A DNA stretch of 64,000 bases, taken from the NCBI RefSeq assembly GCF_003586285.1, contig NZ_QUBR01000001.1:1364001-1428000 (forward strand), read 5' to 3'. This document shows positions 24,992 through 33,420 of this stretch, one piece after another (position 1 is the stretch's first letter; each line of letters begins with the position of its first letter). The notes beneath the pieces were generated by a model that was not told the origin of the DNA, did no database searches, and saw nothing but the letters and a program-made list of their open reading frames with translations. Origin of the DNA: Aeromicrobium endophyticum (lineage in GTDB: Bacteria > Actinomycetota > Actinomycetes > Propionibacteriales > Nocardioidaceae). Both the position numbers and the translations under genes were made by a program.

Positions 24992-25006
24992 GGTGTGTCG
25001 CACACC
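24992..25006. promoter_or_regulatory. Perfect inverted repeat in the mftR-mftA intergenic region
   Basis: GGTGTG-TCG-CACACC lies just upstream of the mftA ribosome-binding site in the divergent promoter region. Its position fits an operator for MftR or a short RNA hairpin in the mftA 5' leader; the sequence alone does not decide. Confidence 0.5.
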
Positions 25007-25024
25007 ACTAACCGAGGAGTGCCC

Positions 25025-25138
25025 ATGAGCATCGATGCCCCCACCACCGAGGTCACCGCCCCCGAGACCGACACCACCGTCACCGCCGAGTCGCTGATCG
25101 AGGAAGTCTCGATCGACGGCATGTGCGGCGTCTACTGA
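25025..25138 (+). CDS. mftA: Mycofactocin precursor peptide
   Basis: 37 aa ribosomally made precursor. The acidic leader (SLIEEVSIDG) ends in the diagnostic core IDGMCGVY. MftC acts on the C-terminal Val-Tyr, which becomes the redox core of mycofactocin. GAGGAG lies 6 nt before the ATG, giving strong translation. It is the first gene of the seven-gene mft operon and precedes mftB by 10 nt. Confidence 0.96.
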   Translation: MSIDAPTTEVTAPETDTTVTAESLIEEVSIDGMCGVY

Positions 25139-25148
25139 GTCGCCGACC

Positions 25149-25463
25149 ATGACGACGACCGACCAGATGCTCGCCGAGGCGTGGGACCTGTCCCCGGCCG
25201 TGGCGCTGCGCCCCGAGCCCTTCGGCGCGATGGCGTACCACTTCGGCAACCGCAAGCTGACGTTCCTCAAGCGCATGCAGCTGGTCGACGTCGTCCGCGG
25301 CCTCGCCGCCCACCCCGATGTCCGGTCGACCCTGCAGTCGGTGGGCGTGGCCGAGGCCCAGTGGCCCGGCTACGTCGCCGCGCTGCAGGGTCTGGCCGCC
25401 ACCGACATGATCCGTCCCCGCGCGACCGACCAGGCCCGCTCCGTCCAAGAAGGTGCCGCATGA
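25149..25463 (+). CDS. mftB: Mycofactocin peptide chaperone (RRE protein)
   Basis: 104 aa. A PqqD-like RiPP recognition element that binds the MftA leader and presents it to MftC. Family features seen are AWDLSPAVALRPEPFGAMAYH and FGNRKLTFLKRMQLVDVV (residues about 10-46). The stop overlaps the mftC start (ATGA), ensuring coupled production of chaperone and radical-SAM enzyme. Confidence 0.95.
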   Translation: MTTTDQMLAEAWDLSPAVALRPEPFGAMAYHFGNRKLTFLKRMQLVDVVRGLAAHPDVRSTLQSVGVAEAQWPGYVAALQGLAATDMIRPRATDQARSVQEGAA

Positions 25464-26725
25464 CCATCCTCGAGACCCGTCCCGTCGTCGCCCGTCCCGA
25501 GGGCGGCAGCCTCATCGAGCAGTTCGAGCTGGGCCTGGACGCACCGATCTGCCTGACGTGGGAGCTGACCTACGCCTGCAACCTCGAGTGCGCCCACTGC
25601 CTGTCGTCGTCGGGACGCCGCGACCCCCGCGAGCTCAGCACCGAGCAGTGCAAGGCCGTCATCGACGAGCTGCAGCGCATGCAGGTCTTCTACGTCAACA
25701 TCGGCGGCGGCGAGCCGACGATCCGTCCCGACTTCTGGGAGCTGCTCGACTACGCCGTCTCGCACGACGTGGGAGTGAAGTTCTCGACCAACGGCGTGCG
25801 GCTCAACCCCGAGCGGGCCCGCTTCCTGGCCTCGACCGACTACGTCGACGTGCAGATCTCGCTCGACGGCGCGACGCCCGAGGTCAACGACTACGTGCGC
25901 GGTCCCGGCTCGTTCGACACTGCCATCACCGCCCTGGCGAACCTGCAGGACGCCGGCTTCAAGGACGCCAAGATCTCGGTCGTCTGCACGCGACAGAACA
26001 TCGGGCAGCTCGACGAGTTCAAGGCCATCGCCGACCAGTACGGCGCGACGCTGCGCCTCACGCGCCTGCGTCCGTCGGGCCGCGGCGCCGACGTCTGGGA
26101 CGAGCTGCACCCCCTGCCCGAGCAGCAGCGCGAGCTCTACGACTGGCTGGTCGCCAACGGCGAGAACGTGCTGACGGGTGACTCGTTCTTCCACCTGTCG
26201 GCCTTCGGCGTCGCCGACGGCGGCAGCGCGCTCCCTGGCCTCAACCTGTGCGGCGCCGGCCGCGTCGTGTGCCTGATCGACCCGATCGGTGACGTCTACG
26301 CGTGCCCGTTCGCGATCCACGACAACTTCCTGGCCGGCAACGTCCTGGCCGACGGCGGCTTCGAGACGGTGTGGCAGCGCTCCGAGCTGTTCACCGAGCT
26401 GCGGTCGCCGCAGACCTCCGGTGCCTGCACGAGCTGCGCGTTCTTCGACGCGTGCCGCGGTGGCTGCATGGCCGCCAAGTTCTTCACCGGCCTGCCGCTC
26501 GACGGCCCCGACCCCGAGTGCGTCCGGGGCTTCGGCGAGGACGCCCTCGCCTCGGGCGACCGCGTGCTGCCGCCGCAGGGCAAGGACCACTCCAAGGCCA
26601 ACCCCACCCGCAACCAGCCGGTGATGCTGACCCTCTCGCGCCGCGACGACGCCCTCGCCGTCCAGGCGACGAAGCCGCCGGTGTCGGCGTGCGCCGAGAA
26701 CCCCCTCGCCGGCTTCACCCTCTAG
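25460..26725 (+). CDS. mftC: Mycofactocin maturase, radical SAM/SPASM enzyme
   Basis: 421 aa. It catalyses oxidative decarboxylation of the C-terminal Tyr of MftA and then forms the Val-Tyr C-C bond. The radical-SAM cluster motif is CNLECAHC (Cys40, 44, 47), followed by NIGGGEPTIRPDF and ISLDGATPEVND. The SPASM region binds auxiliary iron-sulphur clusters through cysteines in LCGAGR, YACPF, ACTSCAFFDACRGGC and PEC. All expected cysteine groups are present. The tail after about residue 375 is variable. Confidence 0.96.
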   Translation: MTILETRPVVARPEGGSLIEQFELGLDAPICLTWELTYACNLECAHCLSSSGRRDPRELSTEQCKAVIDELQRMQVFYVNIGGGEPTIRPDFWELLDYAVSHDVGVKFSTNGVRLNPERARFLASTDYVDVQISLDGATPEVNDYVRGPGSFDTAITALANLQDAGFKDAKISVVCTRQNIGQLDEFKAIADQYGATLRLTRLRPSGRGADVWDELHPLPEQQRELYDWLVANGENVLTGDSFFHLSAFGVADGGSALPGLNLCGAGRVVCLIDPIGDVYACPFAIHDNFLAGNVLADGGFETVWQRSELFTELRSPQTSGACTSCAFFDACRGGCMAAKFFTGLPLDGPDPECVRGFGEDALASGDRVLPPQGKDHSKANPTRNQPVMLTLSRRDDALAVQATKPPVSACAENPLAGFTL

Positions 26726-26745
26726 CACCAGGAACGAGAACCCTC

Positions 26746-27993
26746 ATGTCGAAGAATCCCTGGGCCCAGAACCCCTGGTTCGAGTCCGTCGCCGTCGCCC
26801 AGCGCCGCGCCAAGAAGCGCCTCCCGTCGTCCGTCTACGGCGCCTTGGTCGCCGGGTCGGAGCGCGGTCAGTCGACCGCCGACAACGAAGCAGCCTTCAT
26901 GGAGCTCGGCTTCGCCCCGCACGTCGCCGGCCACCAGCCCGAGCGGTCGATGGCCACGACCGTGATGGGCCAGCCGATCTCGCTGCCCGTCATCATGTCG
27001 CCGACCGGCGTGCAGGCGGTGCACCCGGACGGTGAGGTCGCCGTGGCCCGCGCGGCCGCCTCGCGCGGCACGGTGATCGGGCTCAGCAACTTCGCCTCCC
27101 GCTCGGTCGAGGAGGTCGTCGCGGCGAACCCGCAGACGTTCTTCCAGATGTACTGGACCGGCGAGCGGGACGTCATGATCCAGCGCATGGAGCGCGCGCA
27201 CGCCGCCGGAGCGCTCGGACTCATCGCGACGCTCGACTGGTCGTTCTCGATGGGCCGCGACTGGGGAAGCCCCGAGATCCCCGAGAAGGTCGACTTCAAG
27301 ACCGCGGTCAAGTTCGCTCCGCAGGTGATCCGCAAGCCGCGGTGGCTCGCGTCGTTCGCCCGCGACCTCCCCGACCTCACCTCGCCCAACCTCGCCGCCC
27401 CCGGTCAGGCCAAGGGGCCGACGTTCTTCGGTGCCTACTACGAGTGGATGACCACTCCGCCTCCCACGTGGGACGACGTGCAGTGGATGACCGAGCAGTG
27501 GCAGCAGATGAGCGGTCGGCCGTTCATGCTCAAGGGCGTCTGCCGCGTCGACGACGCCCGCCGCGCGGTCGACCTGGGCGTCGACGCCATCTCGGTGTCG
27601 AACCACGGCGGTAACAACCTCGACGGCACCCCGGCCCCGATCCGCACGCTCCCGGCGGTGGCCGACGCGGTCGGCGACCAGATCGAGGTGCTGCTCGACG
27701 GCGGCATCCGCCGCGGCAGCGACGTCGTCAAGGCCGTCGCGATGGGCGCCCGGGCCGTCATGATCGGCCGCGCCTACCTGTGGGGCCTCGCGGCCAACGG
27801 CGAGGCGGGTGTCGGCAACGTCCTCGACATCCTGCGCAGCGGCATCGACTCGTCGCTGCTGGGCATGGGCCTGTCGTCGATCGACCAGCTGAACCGCGAC
27901 CTGCTCGTCATCCCCGACGGCTTCGAGCGTCACCTCGGTGCAGCTGTCACCTCCGCCGTCCCGGACGACGTCGCGGCGACGGCGACCGCCTGA
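26746..27993 (+). CDS. mftD: Pre-mycofactocin synthase (FMN-dependent)
   Basis: 415 aa of the lactate-oxidase/FMN alpha-hydroxyacid dehydrogenase fold. MftD oxidatively deaminates the MftE product (AHDP) to give the alpha-keto-amide pre-mycofactocin. Motifs: PVIMSPTGVQAVHPDGE, FFQMYWTG, LKGVCRVDDA, the active-site SNHGGNNLDG with conserved His, and phosphate-binding DGGIRRGSD with GARAVMIGRAYLWG. It starts 20 nt after mftC, and mftE begins 1 nt after its stop. Confidence 0.95.
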   Translation: MSKNPWAQNPWFESVAVAQRRAKKRLPSSVYGALVAGSERGQSTADNEAAFMELGFAPHVAGHQPERSMATTVMGQPISLPVIMSPTGVQAVHPDGEVAVARAAASRGTVIGLSNFASRSVEEVVAANPQTFFQMYWTGERDVMIQRMERAHAAGALGLIATLDWSFSMGRDWGSPEIPEKVDFKTAVKFAPQVIRKPRWLASFARDLPDLTSPNLAAPGQAKGPTFFGAYYEWMTTPPPTWDDVQWMTEQWQQMSGRPFMLKGVCRVDDARRAVDLGVDAISVSNHGGNNLDGTPAPIRTLPAVADAVGDQIEVLLDGGIRRGSDVVKAVAMGARAVMIGRAYLWGLAANGEAGVGNVLDILRSGIDSSLLGMGLSSIDQLNRDLLVIPDGFERHLGAAVTSAVPDDVAATATA

Positions 27994-27994
27994 C

Positions 27995-28708
27995 ATGAGC
28001 CGCCTCGCCGACGCCACGTGGGCGGAGCTGCCCGACCGGCCGACGGTGCTGGTGCCGGTCGGCTCGATCGAGCAGCACGGCCCGCACCTGCCGCTCGACA
28101 CCGACACGGCGATCGCCGAGGCGGTCGCCCGCGGCGCGGCGGACGCCGTGGGCGGCGACGTGCTGGTCGCCCCGGCCCTGTCGTACGGGTCCAGCGGCGA
28201 GCACCAGGCCTTCGCGGGCACGTGCTCGATCGGCACCGAGGTGCTGCAGCAGGTCGTCGTCGAGCTGGTCCGGTCGCTGCGCACCTGGGCCGGCCGGATC
28301 GTCCTGGTCAACGCGCACGGGGGCAACCTGATGGCGCTGACGGCCGCGGTCGTCCAGATGCGCGACGAGGGCCACGACGTCGCCTGGGTGCCGTGCGCCA
28401 CCGAGGACGTCGACCTGCACGCGGGCCTCACCGAGACGTCGCTGATGCTGCACCTGCGTCCCGGATCGGTGCGGCTCGACCGCGCCGAGCCGGGTGACAC
28501 CCGGCCGCTCGGCGAGATCCTGCCGCTGCTGATGCAGGGCGGGGTGGCTGCCGTGTCGGCCAACGGCGTGCTCGGCGACCCGACGGGCGCGAGTGCGTCC
28601 CGCGGGGCCGAGGTGCTGGCGACGATGATCGGTCAGACGGTCGACGCGCTGGCGGCGGGCGTCGTCGACGCCCGGGGCAGGATCGGGCTCGTCGAGCGGA
28701 CCCCGTGA
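27995..28708 (+). CDS. mftE: Mycofactocin precursor peptide peptidase (creatininase fold)
   Basis: 237 aa metal-dependent peptidase that cuts the modified C-terminal dipeptide from MftA. Creatininase-family motifs: PVGSIEQHGPHLPLDTDT (residues about 21-38, metal ligands), SYGSSGEHQAFAGT, and VNAHGGN. The stop overlaps mftF (GTGA). Motifs are intact. Confidence 0.95.
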   Translation: MSRLADATWAELPDRPTVLVPVGSIEQHGPHLPLDTDTAIAEAVARGAADAVGGDVLVAPALSYGSSGEHQAFAGTCSIGTEVLQQVVVELVRSLRTWAGRIVLVNAHGGNLMALTAAVVQMRDEGHDVAWVPCATEDVDLHAGLTETSLMLHLRPGSVRLDRAEPGDTRPLGEILPLLMQGGVAAVSANGVLGDPTGASASRGAEVLATMIGQTVDALAAGVVDARGRIGLVERTP

Positions 28709-30096
28709 GCGTCGGGCAGGCCGCCGACCTGGCGTCGGCCCTGCCGACGGGCTTCGTCGTCCGACTGCACGACGACGTCGTGATGGGCCCGGTGGTGCGC
28801 CGCGGAACGCGGGTGCTGCGCCTGTCGGCCACGGCCCGCGGGCTGATGACGTCCCGCTCCCTCACGGTGCTCGACCCCGTCGGTGCCGTGCTGGCCGGAC
28901 GCCTGCTCGACCTCGACCTCGCGGTTCCCGTGCTCGCCGGCCACGCGGTCGACGTCGCCGCGCTCACCGACCTGACGGTGGTGGTGCCGGTGCGCGACCG
29001 GACGTCGGGCGTCGATCGGTTGCTGGCGTCGTTGCGTCCCGCCGTGCGCTGCATCGTGGTCGACGACGCCTCCCGCGACTCGCGAGCGCTGGCCGAGGTC
29101 GTCGCGCGGCACGGCGCCGAGCTGGTGCGGCGAAACGTCAACGGCGGACCGTCCGCGGCACGCAACGACGGTCTGCGACGCGTGTCGACGCCGCTCGTGG
29201 CCTTCGTCGACTCCGACGTCGAGGTCACCCCGCACGCGCTGGCCGGGCTGGTGGCGCACACGACCGACCCGGGTCTGGCCGCCGTCGCGGCGCGCGTGCG
29301 ATCGCGCGGCGGACGCCGGTGGTTCGAGCGGTACGAGGACGCCCGCGGCTCGCTCGACCTCGGGCCCGTGCCGGCCACGGTGCGGCCGTGGTCGTCGGTG
29401 TCGTACGTGCCCACGGCCTGTCTCGTCGCGCGGGTCGCGGCCCTCGGTGACGGCTTCGACGAGGCCATGACCAGCGGCGAGGACGTCGATCTCGTGTGGC
29501 GCCTGCGCGGTGCCGGCTGGCGCGTGCGCCACGCCGGCGACGTCGTGGCCTGGCACCGAGGGCGTACGACGCTGACGGCCTGGGCGGGACGCAAGGCGTT
29601 CTACGGCACGAGCGCGGCGGCGCTCTCGCGCCGTCACGGCGAGCTGGTCACGCCGGCGGTGCTCACCCCGGAGGCTGCCGCGCTGATCGGCGCAGCCCTG
29701 GTGCAGCGCCGCTGGTCGACGGCCCTCGCGGTCGCGGTGGTCGCGCGCATGCTGGCCGCGGCACCGGACGACCTGTCGCCGGTCGGCCGGGTCGCCGTGG
29801 TGGCGGGCTCGGTGCGCACGACGTCGGGTCAGGCCTCGGCGCTGGCGCTCCGGCACTGGTGGCCGATCGCTGCAGCGGCGTGCGCGACGTCCCGGCGGGC
29901 ACGGCGTCTCGTCGCGGTGGCGGCGGTGGCCGATGCGGCGCTCGCCCGGGCGCGGGCCGACACCACGCTCGACCCCGTGAGGTTCGCGGCCGCGCGACGA
30001 CTCGACGACCTCGCCTACGGCGCGGGGGTCTGGCTCGGTGCCGCGCGCGACCGCTCGGCCCGCTGCCTCGTGCCGCAGTGGATCCGGTCGCCATGA
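28705..30096 (+). CDS. mftF: Mycofactocin glycosyltransferase
   Basis: 463 aa GT2-family glycosyltransferase, known to add glucose units to pre-mycofactocin. A ~90-residue N-terminal domain precedes the GT-A core: LTVVVPVRDRTSGVDRL, CIVVDDASRDS, GGPSAARNDG, AFVDSDVEV (DxD-type metal/UDP-sugar site) and SGEDVDLVWRLRG (ED catalytic motif). The C-terminal part is helical and Ala-rich. It starts at a GTG overlapping mftE and its stop overlaps mftG. Confidence 0.93.
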   Translation: MSVGQAADLASALPTGFVVRLHDDVVMGPVVRRGTRVLRLSATARGLMTSRSLTVLDPVGAVLAGRLLDLDLAVPVLAGHAVDVAALTDLTVVVPVRDRTSGVDRLLASLRPAVRCIVVDDASRDSRALAEVVARHGAELVRRNVNGGPSAARNDGLRRVSTPLVAFVDSDVEVTPHALAGLVAHTTDPGLAAVAARVRSRGGRRWFERYEDARGSLDLGPVPATVRPWSSVSYVPTACLVARVAALGDGFDEAMTSGEDVDLVWRLRGAGWRVRHAGDVVAWHRGRTTLTAWAGRKAFYGTSAAALSRRHGELVTPAVLTPEAAALIGAALVQRRWSTALAVAVVARMLAAAPDDLSPVGRVAVVAGSVRTTSGQASALALRHWWPIAAAACATSRRARRLVAVAAVADAALARARADTTLDPVRFAAARRLDDLAYGAGVWLGAARDRSARCLVPQWIRSP

Positions 30097-31673
30097 CCTA
30101 CGACGTCATCGTGGTGGGCGCGGGCGCGGCCGGGTGCGTCCTGGCCTCGCGGCTGTCGGCCGATCCCTCGGTCGAGGTGCTCCTGGTCGAGGACGGCGGA
30201 CGTGGTCGCGACCCGCTGCTGTCGGTGCCGAGAGCCTTCTACGCGACGCTCCGATCGACGCGGCACACCCGCACCTACCCGACGCTCGCATCGTCCGGCG
30301 TGCCGGCGGAGGGCTGGGTCCGCGGGCGTGGTCTCGGCGGCTCCACGTCGGTCAACGGGCTGATGTGGGTGCGTGGCGCGCGGCCCGACTTCGAGGCGCT
30401 CGAGCAGGCAGGCGGACCCGGCTGGGGTCCGGACGCGTTCCTGCGCGCGTACCAGGCCATCGAGGACCACCAGCTGGGGGCGTCGGCGACGCGGGGTGCC
30501 GGAGGCCCCGTGCACGTCTCGGTGCCGTCGGTGCCCGACGCCGTCACCGACGCGGTCCTCGCCGGTGGCCTCTCGGTGGGGCTTTGCGAGGTCGACGACT
30601 TCAACGACTCCGACGACGAGCGCATCGGGCGGGCCCCCGCCACGATCCGCCGCGGCCGCAGGGTCAGCGCCGCCAGCGCCTTCCTGGCACCGGCGCGGGC
30701 ACGGCCCAACCTCACGATCGCCACGCACGCCCGCGCCGTGCGGGTCGTGGTCGAGCGCGGCCGTGCCGTGGGGGTCGAGATGATGCGTGGGCAGCATGTC
30801 GAGGTGGTCCAGGCCCGGCGCGAGGTCGTGCTGTCGGCCGGGACCATCGAGACGCCGCTGCTGCTGGAGCGATCCGGCATCGGCCCCGCGCCGGTGCTCG
30901 CGGCCGCCGGTGTGCCGCTGGTGCTCGACCGCCCGCGCGTGGGGGAGGGGGTCGTCGAGCAGCGGACCGTCAGCATGCAGGTGCGGTTCGCCGATCGTCG
31001 GGGGCTGACGGAGCGCCTCAACACCCGGCGCGGTCTCGCCCGCGAGGCACTGGCGTACCTCGCGACCCGCCGCGGCCCGATCGCGTCGAGCGGCTACGAC
31101 GTCGTCAGCGCGTTCCGGTCCGATCCGCTCAGCACGCGACCTGACGCGCAGGGCGTCTGGGTGCCGGTGGCGCTCGACGAGACGTCCGATCGCATGCGGC
31201 TCGCCCCGTACTCGGGGCTGCTCTTCACGGGATGGGCGATCCGTCCGACCACTCCCAGCTCGATCCACCTCGCACCTGGCGGAACCGGGCACGAGATCAC
31301 GGCGCGCTACCTGCAGGATGCTGCCGAGCGGGCGACGACCGGCGGCATCCTGGCGCACGCCCGGGCCGTCATCGAGGCGTCGGGCCTGGCGCCGGCGGTG
31401 CAGGCCGAGGTGTTCCCCGGTGCCGGCGTCTCGACGCCCGACGAGGTCGTCGCCCATGCTCGCGCGCACGGCAGCGGCATCTACCACGCGGTCGGCTCGT
31501 GCGCGATGGGTCCGCACGACGACGCCGTCGTCGACGCCGACCTGCGGGTGCGGGGCGTGGACGGGCTGCGGGTCGTCGACGCATCGGTGCTGCCCCACCA
31601 GGTGTCGGGCAACTCGGCCGCGCCCGTCATGGCGCTGGCCTGGATCGCCGCCGACCGGATCGCGAAGCCCTGA
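30093..31673 (+). CDS. mftG: Mycofactocin system GMC-family FAD oxidoreductase
   Basis: 526 aa flavoprotein of the glucose-methanol-choline family. MftG has been linked in mycobacteria to re-oxidation of reduced mycofactocin toward the respiratory chain. FAD-binding GAGAAGCVLASRL at residues 8-20, GRGLGGSTSVNGLMWVRG (GMC signature 1), SAGTIETPLLLERSGIG (signature 2), and the C-terminal active-site pair in HQVSGNSAAPVMALAW. It ends the operon; the GntR operator/promoter region starts about 20 nt after its stop. Confidence 0.92.
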   Translation: MTYDVIVVGAGAAGCVLASRLSADPSVEVLLVEDGGRGRDPLLSVPRAFYATLRSTRHTRTYPTLASSGVPAEGWVRGRGLGGSTSVNGLMWVRGARPDFEALEQAGGPGWGPDAFLRAYQAIEDHQLGASATRGAGGPVHVSVPSVPDAVTDAVLAGGLSVGLCEVDDFNDSDDERIGRAPATIRRGRRVSAASAFLAPARARPNLTIATHARAVRVVVERGRAVGVEMMRGQHVEVVQARREVVLSAGTIETPLLLERSGIGPAPVLAAAGVPLVLDRPRVGEGVVEQRTVSMQVRFADRRGLTERLNTRRGLAREALAYLATRRGPIASSGYDVVSAFRSDPLSTRPDAQGVWVPVALDETSDRMRLAPYSGLLFTGWAIRPTTPSSIHLAPGGTGHEITARYLQDAAERATTGGILAHARAVIEASGLAPAVQAEVFPGAGVSTPDEVVAHARAHGSGIYHAVGSCAMGPHDDAVVDADLRVRGVDGLRVVDASVLPHQVSGNSAAPVMALAWIAADRIAKP

Positions 31674-31690
31674 CCGCTCGCCGGCATTTA

Positions 31691-31704
31691 AACTGTTGAC
31701 AGTT
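31691..31704. promoter_or_regulatory. Putative GntR operator (site 1) overlapping a -35 box
   Basis: AACTGTTGACAGTT, a near-palindrome with arms AACTGT/ACAGTT. It is identical to site 2 at 36217. TTGACA inside it (31696-31701), with CACAAT 18 nt further on, can form a promoter for the gntR-led operon, so bound repressor would block it. The site fits the TGT-ACA half-site pattern of FadR/GntR regulators. Confidence 0.6.
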
Positions 31705-31834
31705 GACAGCGAACGGCGTCACAATGAGTTATCCGCGGTCGTGTCCCGAGCGCGGCGGCCGCGGCGGCGGGGCAGAATCGAACGACCTGTCCCCTATCCC
31801 AGGGCCGATCCCTGACGGCCCGTGAGGAGCAACA

Positions 31835-32530
31835 GTGAGTGATGAAGCCGGCGCGGCGTTGACGCGCGATGGCACGTTCTCGCGGCGCACCGAGGTCGTC
31901 ATCCGCGAGATGATCCTGGACGGAACGATCCCGCCGGGCGAGCGGCTCAACGAGGTTGCCCTGGCGTCGGCGCTCGGCATCAGCCGCGGTCCGCTGCGCG
32001 AGGCGATCCAACGGCTCGCCGGCGAGGGCCTCCTGACGATGATCAGCCATCGCGGGGCCTTCGTCCGCACCTTCGAGGCGCGCGAGATCGATGAGCTCTA
32101 CGACATGCGCTGCGCCTACGAGATGTACGCGGCCCGCCTGATCTGCCAGCGGGCGGACGACGAGCAGCTGGCCGGGCTCGAGTCGTTCGTGGCCGACACC
32201 GGGCTCGCGATGGACGACACCAACGGGCGCTATCCGCCCGATCGCGACTTCCACCGCCGGCTCCTCGCGCTGGCCGGCAACGCGACGCTCGAGCGGGCGG
32301 CCCTCGACACGCAGGACCAGATCTCGCTGGCCCGCTCGATGTCGGCGAAGGCCCCCACCCGCGCGAAGGCCGCGCTCGGCGAGCACGAGGCCATCGTCGC
32401 GGCCCTGCGCTCGCGCGACGCCGACACCGCTGTCCTCCTCGTGCAGGAGCACCTCGAACACGCCCGGCGCGGCGCCCTTGCCGCGCTCGGCTTCACCGAC
32501 GATCCTCGAAAGGGGAATGAGACCCCATGA
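31835..32530 (+). CDS. GntR/FadR-family transcriptional regulator
   Basis: 231 aa. N-terminal winged helix (RTEVVIREMILDGTIPPGERL, ALGISRGPLREAIQRLAGEGL, HRGAFVR, residues about 14-85). C-terminal FCD effector domain with metal-type ligands in DFHRRLLALAGN and LGEHEAIVAAL. A GTG start follows GAGGAG by 5 nt. The 3' end overlaps the lyase gene by 4 nt, so it is autogenous and first in the catabolic operon. It probably binds the duplicated AACTGTTGACAGTT sites; the effector is likely a pathway carboxylate. Confidence 0.88.
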   Translation: MSDEAGAALTRDGTFSRRTEVVIREMILDGTIPPGERLNEVALASALGISRGPLREAIQRLAGEGLLTMISHRGAFVRTFEAREIDELYDMRCAYEMYAARLICQRADDEQLAGLESFVADTGLAMDDTNGRYPPDRDFHRRLLALAGNATLERAALDTQDQISLARSMSAKAPTRAKAALGEHEAIVAALRSRDADTAVLLVQEHLEHARRGALAALGFTDDPRKGNETP

Positions 32531-33420
32531 CCGACACCCCCGGCCTCCGTGCGCTCATCGAGCAGGCCACCTCTCCCATCCTGTTGCCCGGCGCGCCCAA
32601 CGCGCTGACGGCTCGTGTCATCGAGCAGGCGGGGTTCGGGGCCGTGTACGTCTCCGGCGCGGGGGTCACCAACACCTACCTGGGCATGCCCGACCTGGGG
32701 CTGATGTCGGTCACCGAGCTGGTCGGCCACGTCGCCGCGATGGCCGAGTCGGTCTCGATCCCGCTCGTCGTCGACGCCGACACAGGCTTCGGCAACGCGC
32801 TCAACGTGCAGCGCACGGTGCGGCAGCTCGAGCGGGCCGGAGCCTCGGCGATCCAGCTCGAGGACCAGGTCAGCCCCAAGAAGTGTGGGCACTTCGCCGG
32901 CAAGGACGTCGTCTCGATGCAGGAGATGGTCGGCAAGGTCAAGGCCGCCGTCGACGCGCGTCTCGACGAGGACCTCCTGATCATCGCGCGCACCGACGCC
33001 CTGTCGACCGAGGGTCTCGACGCCGCGTGCGAGCGCGCCGCCGCCTACTCCGAGGCTGGTGCCGACATCCTGTTCATCGAGGCGCCCACCACGACCGAGC
33101 AGATGGCGCACATCGTGCGCACCGTGCCGGGCATCCACATGGCCAACATGGTCGAGGGCGGGCTCACGCCGCTGACGTCCCGCGACGAGCTGGGCGAGCT
33201 GGGCTTCTCGATCGCCCTCTACGCCAATGCCGCGATGCGCGGAGCCGTGGCCGGCATGCGCCAGGTGATGGACCACCTGCGCACCCATGGCGACACCAAG
33301 GACGCTGCCGACCTGATGATCAGCTGGTCCGACCGCCAGTCGCTCGTGCGCAAGCCCGAGTTCGACGAGCTCGACCGGCGATACGCCGCCGACCTTCCGG
33401 TCCAGGGAGTGATCGCATGA
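32527..33420 (+). CDS. Isocitrate lyase/PEP mutase superfamily C-C lyase
   Basis: 297 aa (beta/alpha)8 enzyme. ICL-family catalytic loop KKCGHFAGK with Cys near residue 120; metal/carboxylate motifs VVDADTGFGN, ARTDAL and IEAPTT. Members include methylisocitrate lyase, 2,3-dimethylmalate lyase and oxaloacetate decarboxylase. All cleave or decarboxylate alpha-hydroxy or alpha-keto dicarboxylates to pyruvate-like products. Lying directly after gntR and before ring-opening hydrolases, it probably performs the terminal C-C cleavage of the pathway. The exact substrate is undetermined. Confidence 0.87.
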   Translation: MTDTPGLRALIEQATSPILLPGAPNALTARVIEQAGFGAVYVSGAGVTNTYLGMPDLGLMSVTELVGHVAAMAESVSIPLVVDADTGFGNALNVQRTVRQLERAGASAIQLEDQVSPKKCGHFAGKDVVSMQEMVGKVKAAVDARLDEDLLIIARTDALSTEGLDAACERAAAYSEAGADILFIEAPTTTEQMAHIVRTVPGIHMANMVEGGLTPLTSRDELGELGFSIALYANAAMRGAVAGMRQVMDHLRTHGDTKDAADLMISWSDRQSLVRKPEFDELDRRYAADLPVQGVIA

